The position numbers and the translations under genes were made by a program. From contig NZ_JAMBOF010000002.1 of the NCBI RefSeq assembly GCF_023715485.1, forward strand, positions 396,695-460,694: 64,000 nt of DNA. Direction: 5' to 3'. This DNA is from Mesobacillus subterraneus (lineage in GTDB: Bacteria > Bacillota > Bacilli > Bacillales > Cytobacillaceae). Numbering within the stretch: the stretch's first letter is position 1; every line of letters begins with the position of its first letter. This document shows positions 29,825 through 36,699 of this stretch, one piece after another. The notes beneath the pieces are model-generated. The model was not told where the DNA came from. It ran no database searches and saw only the letters and a program-made list of their open reading frames with translations.

Positions 29825-30793
29825 TTATTTTACGCTTTGGTGCCACTTCCATGCACTGCTAATGATTTCTTCCAGTTTTCGTTCTGCTTTCCAGCCTAAA
29901 GCCTGGCGGATTTTTTCCGCAGAAGCGACCAATCTAGCAGGATCACCTGCGCGGCGTTCGGCAATCACCACATTTGCTTTTTTGCCAGTAACTTTTTCGC
30001 ATGTATCGATAACTTCTTTCACAGAGTAGCCCTGTCCGTTGCCAAGATTGTATATGGCCGTTTTATTCTGTTCATTCAGTAACGAATCTAGAGCGGCAAT
30101 ATGAGCGTTAGCAAGGTCTTTCACATGAATATAATCGCGAATGCATGTTCCATCTGGCGTGTCATAATCATCGCCGAAAACAGAGATTTGTTCACGTTGA
30201 CCCAACAGATGCTGCAGGATGATTGGGATCAAGTGCGTTTCAGGATCGTGCATTTCTCCGATTTTACCTGATTCACTTGCTCCAGCAGCGTTAAAATATC
30301 GCAATACAACATAACGCAGATCATATGCAACAGCAAAGTCCGCCAGGATATTCTCTACCATAAGCTTTGACTGGCCATATGGATTGATTGGCTGCGTCCT
30401 GCTGTCTTCACCAATGATCTCCACTTCCGGGATTCCGTAAGTAGCCGCCGTCGAAGAGAAAATAAAATTCTTCACGTTATATTTCAACATCACTCTTAAC
30501 AACTTTAGCGTGGAAGCTACGTTATTCTCATAGTACTTTAAAGGATCGACAACAGATTCCCCCACAAGACTATTCGCCGCAAAATGCATTACCGCTTTGA
30601 TTGGGTATTTGCTAAAAACAGCCTCAAGATCACTCTCATTGCCAAGATCCCCCTTGAAAAACACTGCACTGGGATCAACTGCATCCTCGTGGCCGGTTGA
30701 TAGATTATCCAATACTACTACTTCATTCCTTTTTATTAATTTCTCTACAAGATGACTGCCGATATAACCTGCACCGCCAACTACTAGGATCAT
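29825..30793 (-). CDS. galE: UDP-glucose 4-epimerase
   Basis: Short-chain dehydrogenase/reductase enzyme that interconverts UDP-glucose and UDP-galactose with bound NAD, supplying precursors for surface glycans. The Rossmann motif GGAGYIGSH is at residues 7-15, the catalytic YGQSK lies in NPYGQSKLMVE, and the Ser/Thr partner lies in FSSTAATYG. Length 322 is typical. ATG at 30793 follows AAGGAGG; the frame extends to 30811 but without a ribosome site. It is preceded by a terminator-like hairpin in its own leader. No other Leloir gene is adjacent. Confidence 0.94.
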   Translation of the reverse strand: MILVVGGAGYIGSHLVEKLIKRNEVVVLDNLSTGHEDAVDPSAVFFKGDLGNESDLEAVFSKYPIKAVMHFAANSLVGESVVDPLKYYENNVASTLKLLRVMLKYNVKNFIFSSTAATYGIPEVEIIGEDSRTQPINPYGQSKLMVENILADFAVAYDLRYVVLRYFNAAGASESGKIGEMHDPETHLIPIILQHLLGQREQISVFGDDYDTPDGTCIRDYIHVKDLANAHIAALDSLLNEQNKTAIYNLGNGQGYSVKEVIDTCEKVTGKKANVVIAERRAGDPARLVASAEKIRQALGWKAERKLEEIISSAWKWHQSVK

Positions 30794-30849
30794 ATTATCC
30801 TCCTTAAACAATATACTTTTATTCTCAATATATTTTTGAGTTCACAAAA

Positions 30850-30895
30850 ATGACCAAAAAAATAAGGCTGAAACCCAAAATGGGTAGTCAGCCTT
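30850..30895 (-). terminator. Terminator-like hairpin in the galE leader
   Basis: Minus-strand AAGGCTG...CAGCCTT stem with inner ACCCA/TGGGT pairing, followed by ATTTTTTTGG. It ends about 55-60 nt upstream of the galE start and no minus-strand gene lies upstream, so it is either an attenuator or the end of an unannotated transcript. Confidence 0.6.
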
Positions 30896-31036
30896 TCAGA
30901 ATTTTAAGTATTCCCTTACAAAGCAGATAATGATTTTGTAATTCGAATAGGAATTTCTACTTAATATTGCAACAAGATACAAATTAATCAATAATTATTG
31001 TCGTAATCTGTAATATAAATGTAATTTTCCCGTTAT

Positions 31037-31066
31037 TTGTTTGTAACCCCTTTCAATATATACTAT
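31037..31066 (+). promoter_or_regulatory. Candidate sigma-A promoter for the NlpC/P60 gene
   Basis: TTGTTT (31037-31042), 18-nt spacer, TACTAT (31061-31066), 33 nt upstream of the TTG start. The -35 is weak. Confidence 0.4.
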
Positions 31067-31098
31067 GTTTACAATCTATCAATTGGGGGTAAACATCC

Positions 31099-31773
31099 TT
31101 GTTAAAGAAAATCTTAGCTGTTTTAATGCTCTTCTCTTTGGTAGCTACTGTCGCACCGTCTGTGGACCAAGCTTCTGCCGCGGGTACTTCCTATTTAGTT
31201 AAAATTAATTCTGGAACTTTGAATGTACGTAAAACTCCTTCAACATCTGCCGGGGTTGTTACGAAACTATCAAAAGGACAGGAAATCACTGTTAGTTCCC
31301 AATCAAAAGGCTGGGCAAAGATTACAGCTAAAGGAAAACAAGGTTATGTAAGCTCAAAATTTATTGCTCCGAAAACTAATGCAGCCAAGAAACAACTGGC
31401 TGTGAGCAATGCTAATTACAAAGCTAAAGCTATTTCAGTTGCTAAAAGCAATTTAGGAGTTAAATATCTTTGGGCCGGTTATACACCTAAAGGATTTGAC
31501 TGTTCTGGTTTAGTTAACTATTCATACGGAAAGTCCGGAATTTCTCTGCCTCGTACAGCAGCTGAAATGTATACAAAGGGAACAAAGGTTACATCCTATC
31601 AGCCTGGAGATTTACTATTTTATGCAACTAGTGGCGGTAAAAAGGTTACACACGTTGCCATTTATATTGGAAATGGACAAATGATCCACTCCGCAACTTC
31701 AAAGGGTGTTTCAATCGCTAGTTTGAATAACTCCTATTGGAAGAACAGATTCATAGGAGCTAAAAGAATATAA
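31099..31773 (+). CDS. Secreted SH3b and NlpC/P60 peptidoglycan endopeptidase
   Basis: Cell-wall hydrolase cutting stem peptides, typically D-Glu-meso-DAP bonds. Signal peptide to about residue 28 (DQASAAG), SH3_3 domain about 33-92 (SGTLNVRKTPS), then NlpC/P60 about 108-224. The catalytic cysteine lies in GFDCSGLVNYSYG, the histidine in VTHVAIYIGNG, and a polar third residue near the following HSA segment. The start is TTG at 31099 with GGGGGT upstream. The gene is monocistronic with its own terminator. Confidence 0.92.
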   Translation: MLKKILAVLMLFSLVATVAPSVDQASAAGTSYLVKINSGTLNVRKTPSTSAGVVTKLSKGQEITVSSQSKGWAKITAKGKQGYVSSKFIAPKTNAAKKQLAVSNANYKAKAISVAKSNLGVKYLWAGYTPKGFDCSGLVNYSYGKSGISLPRTAAEMYTKGTKVTSYQPGDLLFYATSGGKKVTHVAIYIGNGQMIHSATSKGVSIASLNNSYWKNRFIGAKRI

Positions 31774-31784
31774 TAGAGTTTATG

Positions 31785-31809
31785 AAGTGGCTGTGTGCCA
31801 CTTTTTTTA
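31785..31809 (+). terminator. Intrinsic terminator after the NlpC/P60 gene
   Basis: Stem AAGTGGC / GCCACTT with a TGTGT loop and a run of seven T. Confidence 0.88.
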
Positions 31810-31820
31810 TATCCAAAAAA

Positions 31821-31842
31821 GCTCCTGCTTTTGAGCAGGAGC
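31821..31842 (-). terminator. Intrinsic terminator after comK
   Basis: Perfect palindrome GCTCCTGCT-TTTG-AGCAGGAGC, followed on the minus strand by TTTTTTGG, just past the comK stop. Confidence 0.85.
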
Positions 31843-31859
31843 CTCTTCGTTTTTAAATA

Positions 31860-32408
31860 CTAAAAAATTAAGTAAGGATTTATTCCTTCCTTTTGTTGAA
31901 TATTGAAACCTTTTTTTGGTTCAACGAAAAAGGTAAGCGGCCTGTTAGAGTTATTAAACATTGCCTCTCTTAAATCTTCGGCTTTTTGACGTCTTGAATT
32001 AAAGGATGATTCCTTCATCTCAATGATGAACGTATGATTGTAGCTGAGAAAAACTTCTGTCCTTCTTACTCCGCGCGCCTTTGTCTTTTTAACATGCATA
32101 AGCGAAAACCATACACAAAAATCATCATTGTATGATTTAGTCGGGAATAGCCAAATGCCTAAATTACAATTGATCTTTATCGGGCACATATTTATTTCTC
32201 CGAGTATATTCCTCGTGCTTTTTCTACCTCCACGAAAATCAGAACCGAGCCCTAATAAAGTATTATTAATAATCTCGAGCGGCTTCAAATCTACAAGGAA
32301 AGTTCTTTCTCCTTCGATTACCCTGGTACATAACTTCCCAAGACTACTATATTCTCCTGTAATGAGCACAGTTTCTTGGTTTATCGTGTAATTTTTTAAG
32401 GTTTCCAT
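31860..32408 (-). CDS. comK: Competence transcription factor ComK homologue
   Basis: DNA-binding master regulator of competence that binds AAAAN5TTTT boxes. Similarity to ComK runs through most of the protein: an N-terminal YTINQETVLI-type segment, GKLCTRVIEGERTFLVDLKPLEII, GSDFRGGRKSTRNI, then the core IWLFPT and SLMHVKKTKA motifs and a C-terminal basic region. Length 182 compares with 192 in Bacillus subtilis. The ATG follows GGAGGG. It is divergent from a small sigma factor gene and has palindromes in its leader. Whether this strain becomes competent cannot be judged from this gene. Confidence 0.85.
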   Translation of the reverse strand: METLKNYTINQETVLITGEYSSLGKLCTRVIEGERTFLVDLKPLEIINNTLLGLGSDFRGGRKSTRNILGEINMCPIKINCNLGIWLFPTKSYNDDFCVWFSLMHVKKTKARGVRRTEVFLSYNHTFIIEMKESSFNSRRQKAEDLREAMFNNSNRPLTFFVEPKKGFNIQQKEGINPYLIF

Positions 32409-32446
32409 CCCTTAACCCTCCAGCTTCTTGAATAATTCAGCAGAAA

Positions 32447-32521
32447 GGGTATACTTACATAGTTGGTATACCCAACACAGATGTCCTCGGGAAATGTCCT
32501 CCAAGACGTTATTTCCTGAGG
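32447..32521 (-). promoter_or_regulatory. Two inverted repeats in the comK leader
   Basis: GGGTATAC (32447-32454) / GTATACCC (32466-32473) and CCTCGGGAAAT (32485-32495) / ATTTCCTGAGG (32511-32521). They lie 40-115 nt upstream of the comK start. Neither has a T-run, so protein binding or mRNA structure is more likely than termination. Confidence 0.5.
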
Positions 32522-32941
32522 TCTTTCTTTTGGTAAAGCTATTTTGCCCCAATTTTGATACTCACCTCCTCTCCTATATCTTCGGTTTTAATAAAAACCC
32601 CTGCAGGTATTATTATATTAATTATTCTATTAATAAGTAAATCCGTAATTAAGCAGAAGAAAAATGCTGGTAATAACAGAATATTGATAAAGTTTTGTTT
32701 TATCAGTATAATATAATATTGTATTTTTGCTAAGGCTCATTTTCGAGTCCTTTTTTATTGGAAAAACAGCGCGAGTTATCCAAATATTAGAGTTAATTCT
32801 ATTTTGATAGCAGAAACCTGACTCATCCGTAAGCGGAAAATATTTTTCTTGAATTGTCTAAAATCTTTCACAATTACCTTCCCTTTGTTCTTACCACCCT
32901 TATTCATACTTCTTTTAAGTGAAACTCATCTTTTTCAGTTT

Positions 32942-32975
32942 AAAAAATGATTTTCCAGCGTAAATAATAGTTTAT
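32942..32975 (+). promoter_or_regulatory. Candidate ComK box upstream of the sigma-factor gene
   Basis: A perfect AT-box AAAA-AATGA-TTTT (32942-32954) is followed after exactly 8 nt by a 6-of-8 match AATA-ATAGT-TTAT (32963-32975). Eight-base spacing is one of the known K-box spacings. A weak promoter (TAGTCA at 33013, 17-nt spacer, TATGTT at 33036) lies just downstream. Confidence 0.45.
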
Positions 32976-33093
32976 TTTTGCTTTTTAGCCTCGAAAACTC
33001 ATTTTAAGAAATTAGTCAACCCGCTAGGTAAGCAGTATGTTAAAGCTACCCGGGAATACAATTGAGAATCGCGCGATCTGAAAGGATTCGCAA

Positions 33094-33585
33094 ATGGAGT
33101 GTTTTGACCAATTAGCAAAACAATATGAACCTATGATTCACAAAATCATCCGCTCGCTCAATATCTATAAAAATAAACAAGAGTTTTTTCATAATGGGCT
33201 TATCGGTCTATGGGAAGCTTCGGAGACATTTGACCCAGCAAAGGGCGAATTTACAAACTATGCGTACACATATATTAAGGGCCGGATTTTAAATGAATTG
33301 AATAAAATGAACAGGCATTTAGACCAAAGTGTTTCCCCAAAAGAGGAATATTGGGAAACCATTGAAGAACAGAATCCAGTCATTCCTTTAGAAACTGAAA
33401 TTCTGCTCAGTTACTGCCAGGATCTTTCGGAAAAAGAAACGAAATGGGTGATTTATACCTGTGTAGAATTCCTGTCTGTGCGTGAAATCGCTAAAAAAGA
33501 GAATGTTTCTATCTCGGCCGTAAAACAGTGGCGGAATGGTGCAAAGAGAAAGCTCCAAGGTGGCCTTCTAGAAATTATAGACTAA
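33094..33585 (+). CDS. Small sigma-70-family RNA polymerase sigma factor
   Basis: A 163-residue sigma factor with region 2 (about 10-75: QEFFHNGLIGLWEASETFDP and FTNYAYTYIKGRI) and a C-terminal region 4 helix-turn-helix (about 125-158: LSVREIAKKENVSISAVKQWRN). It is closer in size and layout to the ComX/SigH-type factors of streptococci and staphylococci than to ECF factors. The start follows GAAAGGAT. It is divergent from comK, with a candidate ComK box upstream. No anti-sigma gene is adjacent. A competence link is inference. Confidence 0.82.
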   Translation: MECFDQLAKQYEPMIHKIIRSLNIYKNKQEFFHNGLIGLWEASETFDPAKGEFTNYAYTYIKGRILNELNKMNRHLDQSVSPKEEYWETIEEQNPVIPLETEILLSYCQDLSEKETKWVIYTCVEFLSVREIAKKENVSISAVKQWRNGAKRKLQGGLLEIID

Positions 33586-33587
33586 AA

Positions 33588-33632
33588 AAAGCCTGAAACC
33601 GGTTCTTTATTTACGGTTTCAGGCCTTTATAT
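33588..33632. terminator. Bidirectional terminator between the sigma factor and the IDEAL-domain gene
   Basis: Stem GCCTGAAACCG / CGGTTTCAGGC with flanking A and T tracts, 12-nt loop. Confidence 0.85.
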
Positions 33633-33642
33633 TTTGGTGGTT

Positions 33643-33909
33643 TTATAGAGCATCTTGCCAGTTCTCCGATGTCAGTGCCATAAATCTTTCTTTGTCTTTG
33701 TTCGCGAGGGCCAGGTCGATTTCTTCTGTTCTTTTTTTCTTGAGGAACTCCATTTGAACCTTTTTGATGATTTCATTAGCACCTTCTGTGTACCTTGTTT
33801 TTTCACGAGTCAGAATCAGGTTTGTATTGTCGGGGTCGTGCATAGTATCCATATACATATTCAAATCCATGTCTTGTTTATAGTAATTAGAGTTCTTTTC
33901 ATTTTTCAT
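33643..33909 (-). CDS. IDEAL-domain small protein
   Basis: An 88-residue cytoplasmic protein. The C-terminal stretch EEIDLALANKDKERFMALTSE fits the IDEAL domain (I/L-D-x-A-L-x3-D-x3-F), a short module found at protein C-termini in Bacillales and of unclear function. The N-terminus is Asn/Asp/Met rich and low complexity. The ATG at 33909 is chosen over an adjacent in-frame GTG; the ribosome site (AGGGAT) is modest. Neighbouring small gene on the same strand lies just upstream. Confidence 0.72.
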   Translation of the reverse strand: MKNEKNSNYYKQDMDLNMYMDTMHDPDNTNLILTREKTRYTEGANEIIKKVQMEFLKKKRTEEIDLALANKDKERFMALTSENWQDAL

Positions 33910-33946
33910 CACAATCCCTACTTTCTGTGGGTTTAATTGTTAGTTA

Positions 33947-34138
33947 CTATTTACCCAAAGTTTCGAGAAAATAACGTTCATAGTAATGAATATTATCTGA
34001 ATATGGAAATTTCGTGGTTTCCGTTAATGGATAGACATGCTTCTTTTTGCGATCAAAAATTGCACCTGTGAAACCCAGTTTTTCAAGCGCAACTTCATAA
34101 TAAGATTGTGTCCTGTACTCTCTTAAAAATATTTTCAC
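33947..34138 (-). CDS. Small hypothetical protein
   Basis: A frame with coding character, ending SDNIHYYERYFLETLGK. The N-terminal part upstream of residue 19 of the longest frame is AT-rich and hydrophobic with no ribosome site, so GTG at 34138 is suggested, giving 63 residues that begin KIFLREYRTQSYYEVALEK. No family recognised. It sits 37 nt upstream of the IDEAL-domain gene on the same strand. Could be a gene remnant. Confidence 0.4.
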   Translation of the reverse strand: MKIFLREYRTQSYYEVALEKLGFTGAIFDRKKKHVYPLTETTKFPYSDNIHYYERYFLETLGK

Positions 34139-34292
34139 TTTACTTATCTGATAGGAACTTACACAAATTACTATATTAAAAAAATAATACAATCATATTA
34201 AATAACGGTTAAAAGCACTAAATCCACCTTTCTTTCTTTTATTATGTAAAAGGATATTTTCCTCTACTTACTAAAAGAAGGAAGTGTGATGG

Positions 34293-35414
34293 ATGAGTAC
34301 TAAACGTGAACATATTTATGAAATTCATTATATTCGGGCCATCGCTAGTTTAATGGTCCTTCTTGTACATGTTTCTGCAGCCTACTTTTACCAACATGGC
34401 CAGAAATATAATGATTACACATTTTTCATTAATCAGATCAGCCGTTTCGGCACACCAATGTTTGCAATGATGAGCGGATTTCTTCTTTTCTATCAGACTA
34501 GAAAGAAGGGTTTTAACTTTAAGAGATTTTTATCAAGCCGCTTCACGAAGATAGGTATCCCGTTTCTTGTATGGAGCAGTTTTTATTTCTTATTTATGTA
34601 TTTTGTCTTAAAAATTAATCCTATGAAAGATGGTATAGATACCTTTCTTCTCAATTTTTTCTCAGGAAATGCTTTTTACCATTTGTATTTTATAGCGATC
34701 GTTTTTCAGTTTTATCTTATTTTCCCGTTATTGCAGGTTATACGTTCGAAGATGCTCTGGTCTTTCCTATTAATATTGGCAGCAGTAATCAACTTTTACT
34801 TTTTGGAAGTAGATGTTTCTAGTCAATTCGAGGGAACATTAGGAGTAATACTTAGCCAGAGAGCGTTTCTTCCGGAATGGATTTTCTTTTTTATTTTTGG
34901 AGGCTTTTTAGCTTATCACTGGGAACCTCTTCTTGCCTTCTCAAAGAAATATAAAATAGTACTAAGTGTGGCTGCAGTTATTGTTACTGTTCTCGCCGTG
35001 ATGGAATACAAGAGCGTTGGCTCAATTCCTTCAAATAGAGCAGCCAATTTCATCAATATACCGATTTTGACATTGTTCATGGCGGGAATTATGGATAATA
35101 TCAAGAAAATCCGACTTGCAGAAAAATTCCTGAAGGAAATAGGAAGCCTATCAATGGCCATCTATCTGATTCATCCGTTTGTTATAAATATCTTCGAAAG
35201 AATTGCTCCTGCAATCCTTTGGAAGACATCTTTATTCCCAATCACCTTTGGGCTAATCCTGTTAGCAACGATCTTGATAACCAAGCTAATACAGCTGCTT
35301 CCTTTCAGCACCTATATTTTAACTGTGCCTAAGCTTAAAGGTTCTAATGGCGGACCTCAAAGTAAACAACGTTTTAATAAAGAACCATTCGTCACCCTGG
35401 CTAAGAATCAATAA
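34293..35414 (+). CDS. Acyltransferase family 3 membrane protein (OafA/YkrP type)
   Basis: A 373-residue integral membrane acyltransferase with about ten helices. The N-terminal signature IHYIRAIASLMVLLVHVSAAYF contains the histidine typical of the family, and GTPMFAMMSGFLLFY follows. Such enzymes O-acetylate or otherwise acylate surface polysaccharides, teichoic acids or peptidoglycan; the substrate is not evident here. ATG at 34293 with AGAAGGAAG upstream. Monocistronic with a terminator. Confidence 0.86.
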   Translation: MSTKREHIYEIHYIRAIASLMVLLVHVSAAYFYQHGQKYNDYTFFINQISRFGTPMFAMMSGFLLFYQTRKKGFNFKRFLSSRFTKIGIPFLVWSSFYFLFMYFVLKINPMKDGIDTFLLNFFSGNAFYHLYFIAIVFQFYLIFPLLQVIRSKMLWSFLLILAAVINFYFLEVDVSSQFEGTLGVILSQRAFLPEWIFFFIFGGFLAYHWEPLLAFSKKYKIVLSVAAVIVTVLAVMEYKSVGSIPSNRAANFINIPILTLFMAGIMDNIKKIRLAEKFLKEIGSLSMAIYLIHPFVINIFERIAPAILWKTSLFPITFGLILLATILITKLIQLLPFSTYILTVPKLKGSNGGPQSKQRFNKEPFVTLAKNQ

Positions 35415-35424
35415 AAATCTTCTT

Positions 35425-35466
35425 AAAAGAGAGCTATTGTTTAACCAACAAATAGCTCTCTTTCTT
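35425..35466 (+). terminator. Intrinsic terminator after the acyltransferase
   Basis: AAAGAGAGCTATT / AATAGCTCTCTTT stem with a TTCTT tail. Confidence 0.85.
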
Positions 35467-35472
35467 ACATAA

Positions 35473-35673
35473 ACTATTACTCTTCCTTATATTTGTTTTT
35501 TGATAACTGTTCAATCTTTTAACCTTTTGCTTGCTTCTCCTGGGTTGCTGCTGGCTGTAATCGCACTCCCGACAATGGCAACTTTAACATTTCTTAGCAC
35601 ATCTACCATACCGTATAAGGAAGAATCCGCTCATTCCCCTTCTAAGTCAATAAAAAAAGAACAGCTATTTTAG
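35473..35673 (+). pseudogene. Possible C-terminal remnant of a membrane transporter
   Basis: A frame without ATG start reads SFNLLLASPGLLLAVIALP, then MATLTFLSTSTIPYKEES, then a Lys/Ser tail to TAG. It looks like the last transmembrane helix and cytoplasmic tail of a multipass protein. No upstream part remains because the acyltransferase terminator ends just before it. A TTG at 35500 has no ribosome site. Low confidence. Confidence 0.3.
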
Positions 35674-35690
35674 CAGCTGCTCCTTTTAAC
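35651..35690 (-). terminator. Intrinsic terminator after the amidase lipoprotein
   Basis: Minus-strand stem AAAGGAGCAGCT / AGCTGTTCTTTT followed by TTTATT, just past the stop at 35697. Confidence 0.7.
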
Positions 35691-35696
35691 ATTACT

Positions 35697-36395
35697 TCAT
35701 TTCCCCTCTAAAACCTTAGCCCAATCAAACAAACTGCCTGGGTCTGTTTTCCGCTCTGGAGCATATTCATCATGACCAATTATGTGTTCTCTATCTCTTT
35801 TTATCTTCTTGTTCCTCGTGATAATGTCGTCTAGCAATAGAATAAGAGCTGCATACTGGGCATCTGTGTAGCCGATATGTTCCATCGGAATTTTTTTATA
35901 GTGCTCCGAGGACATCATTGCCGCCATTTCTGCTTCTGTTCCAATTGCCATGAGTTCAATGCCAATCGAGTATTTATTCAAGCGGTCTCTGTAATCAGGG
36001 AATTCAAGCAAATCTCCTTTCCCGGCATGGCGCGCAGCACGGGATTCCGGCAGTAAATAGTATATTTCACCGTTCCGATCAATCATATAATGAGGAGAGA
36101 CTTCATACTCAATATAAGTTTTCCGGACTTCATCGTACACATATGGATTTTCCGGATTCATCACTGCATTACTGGAAAAATGAAGCACGATATGCGTTTT
36201 CACATCACTGCGTGGCACAAAATTTAGCTTAGGCATAAAGTCTCTAATAACCGGTACTTGTACTTCGGGCTGTGAATCCTCTGGCTTTGGACGTGCTTCC
36301 ACCTTAACCACAGCCTTCTCTTCAATACCGGCAGAGCAGCCGCCACTCAGCAATAATAAAATGGACAAAACGTCCAACAATCCCCTTCTATACAT
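35697..36395 (-). CDS. N-acetylmuramoyl-L-alanine amidase (Amidase_2), lipoprotein
   Basis: Zinc amidase of the PGRP/Amidase_2 family that cleaves the bond between MurNAc and L-alanine. A lipobox LSGGC places the lipidated cysteine near residue 20, so it is membrane-tethered outside the cell. Domain about 60-230: first zinc histidine in HIVLHFSS, tyrosine-containing SPHYMIDRNGEIYYLL, AARHAGKG, and IIGHDEYAPERKTDPG with the second histidine and the Lys/Asp pair. The start is ambiguous between ATG 36395 and TTG 36407. Terminator follows. Confidence 0.85.
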   Translation of the reverse strand: MYRRGLLDVLSILLLLSGGCSAGIEEKAVVKVEARPKPEDSQPEVQVPVIRDFMPKLNFVPRSDVKTHIVLHFSSNAVMNPENPYVYDEVRKTYIEYEVSPHYMIDRNGEIYYLLPESRAARHAGKGDLLEFPDYRDRLNKYSIGIELMAIGTEAEMAAMMSSEHYKKIPMEHIGYTDAQYAALILLLDDIITRNKKIKRDREHIIGHDEYAPERKTDPGSLFDWAKVLEGK

Positions 36396-36699
36396 CTTCT
36401 CACCCAACGTCCCTATCTCTTTAATTTTTATTTATAAATAATTCGTTATCAAAGGTGAAATAACCTTTTTCATAAATTGCCCCCTTCTATCTTGGTATAA
36501 TGAATTTTTATCTATCAAAGGTGCGAATGACAAATTAAAAAATATAAACCAGCCTTCCATTTTATATGCAGATTGTTAAAATTATGAAACTAAGATTAAT
36601 CCACCCTTTTTGGTTTGCATTTTGATAGAATGTAGGTGATTTACCACTTTGTTCCTAGCTTAGTCGCAATACTACATATTCTTACAAGGGGGAAATATT

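Larger units (their letters stand above)
32409..33093. other. Long comK / sigma-factor intergenic region
   Basis: 685 nt without a credible gene. It contains the two comK leader palindromes (32447-32521), AT-rich sequence with GGTTTT/AAAACC at about 32584 and TGATAAA/TTTATCA at about 32686-32704, and a candidate K-box plus promoter ahead of the plus-strand sigma gene. The length suggests heavy regulation of both flanking genes. Confidence 0.5.

Noticed and set aside
32686..32727. ComK autoregulatory K-box in the comK upstream region
   Set aside because: AT-box-like strings are present but each has mismatches and the 13-nt spacing is not one of the known K-box spacings.
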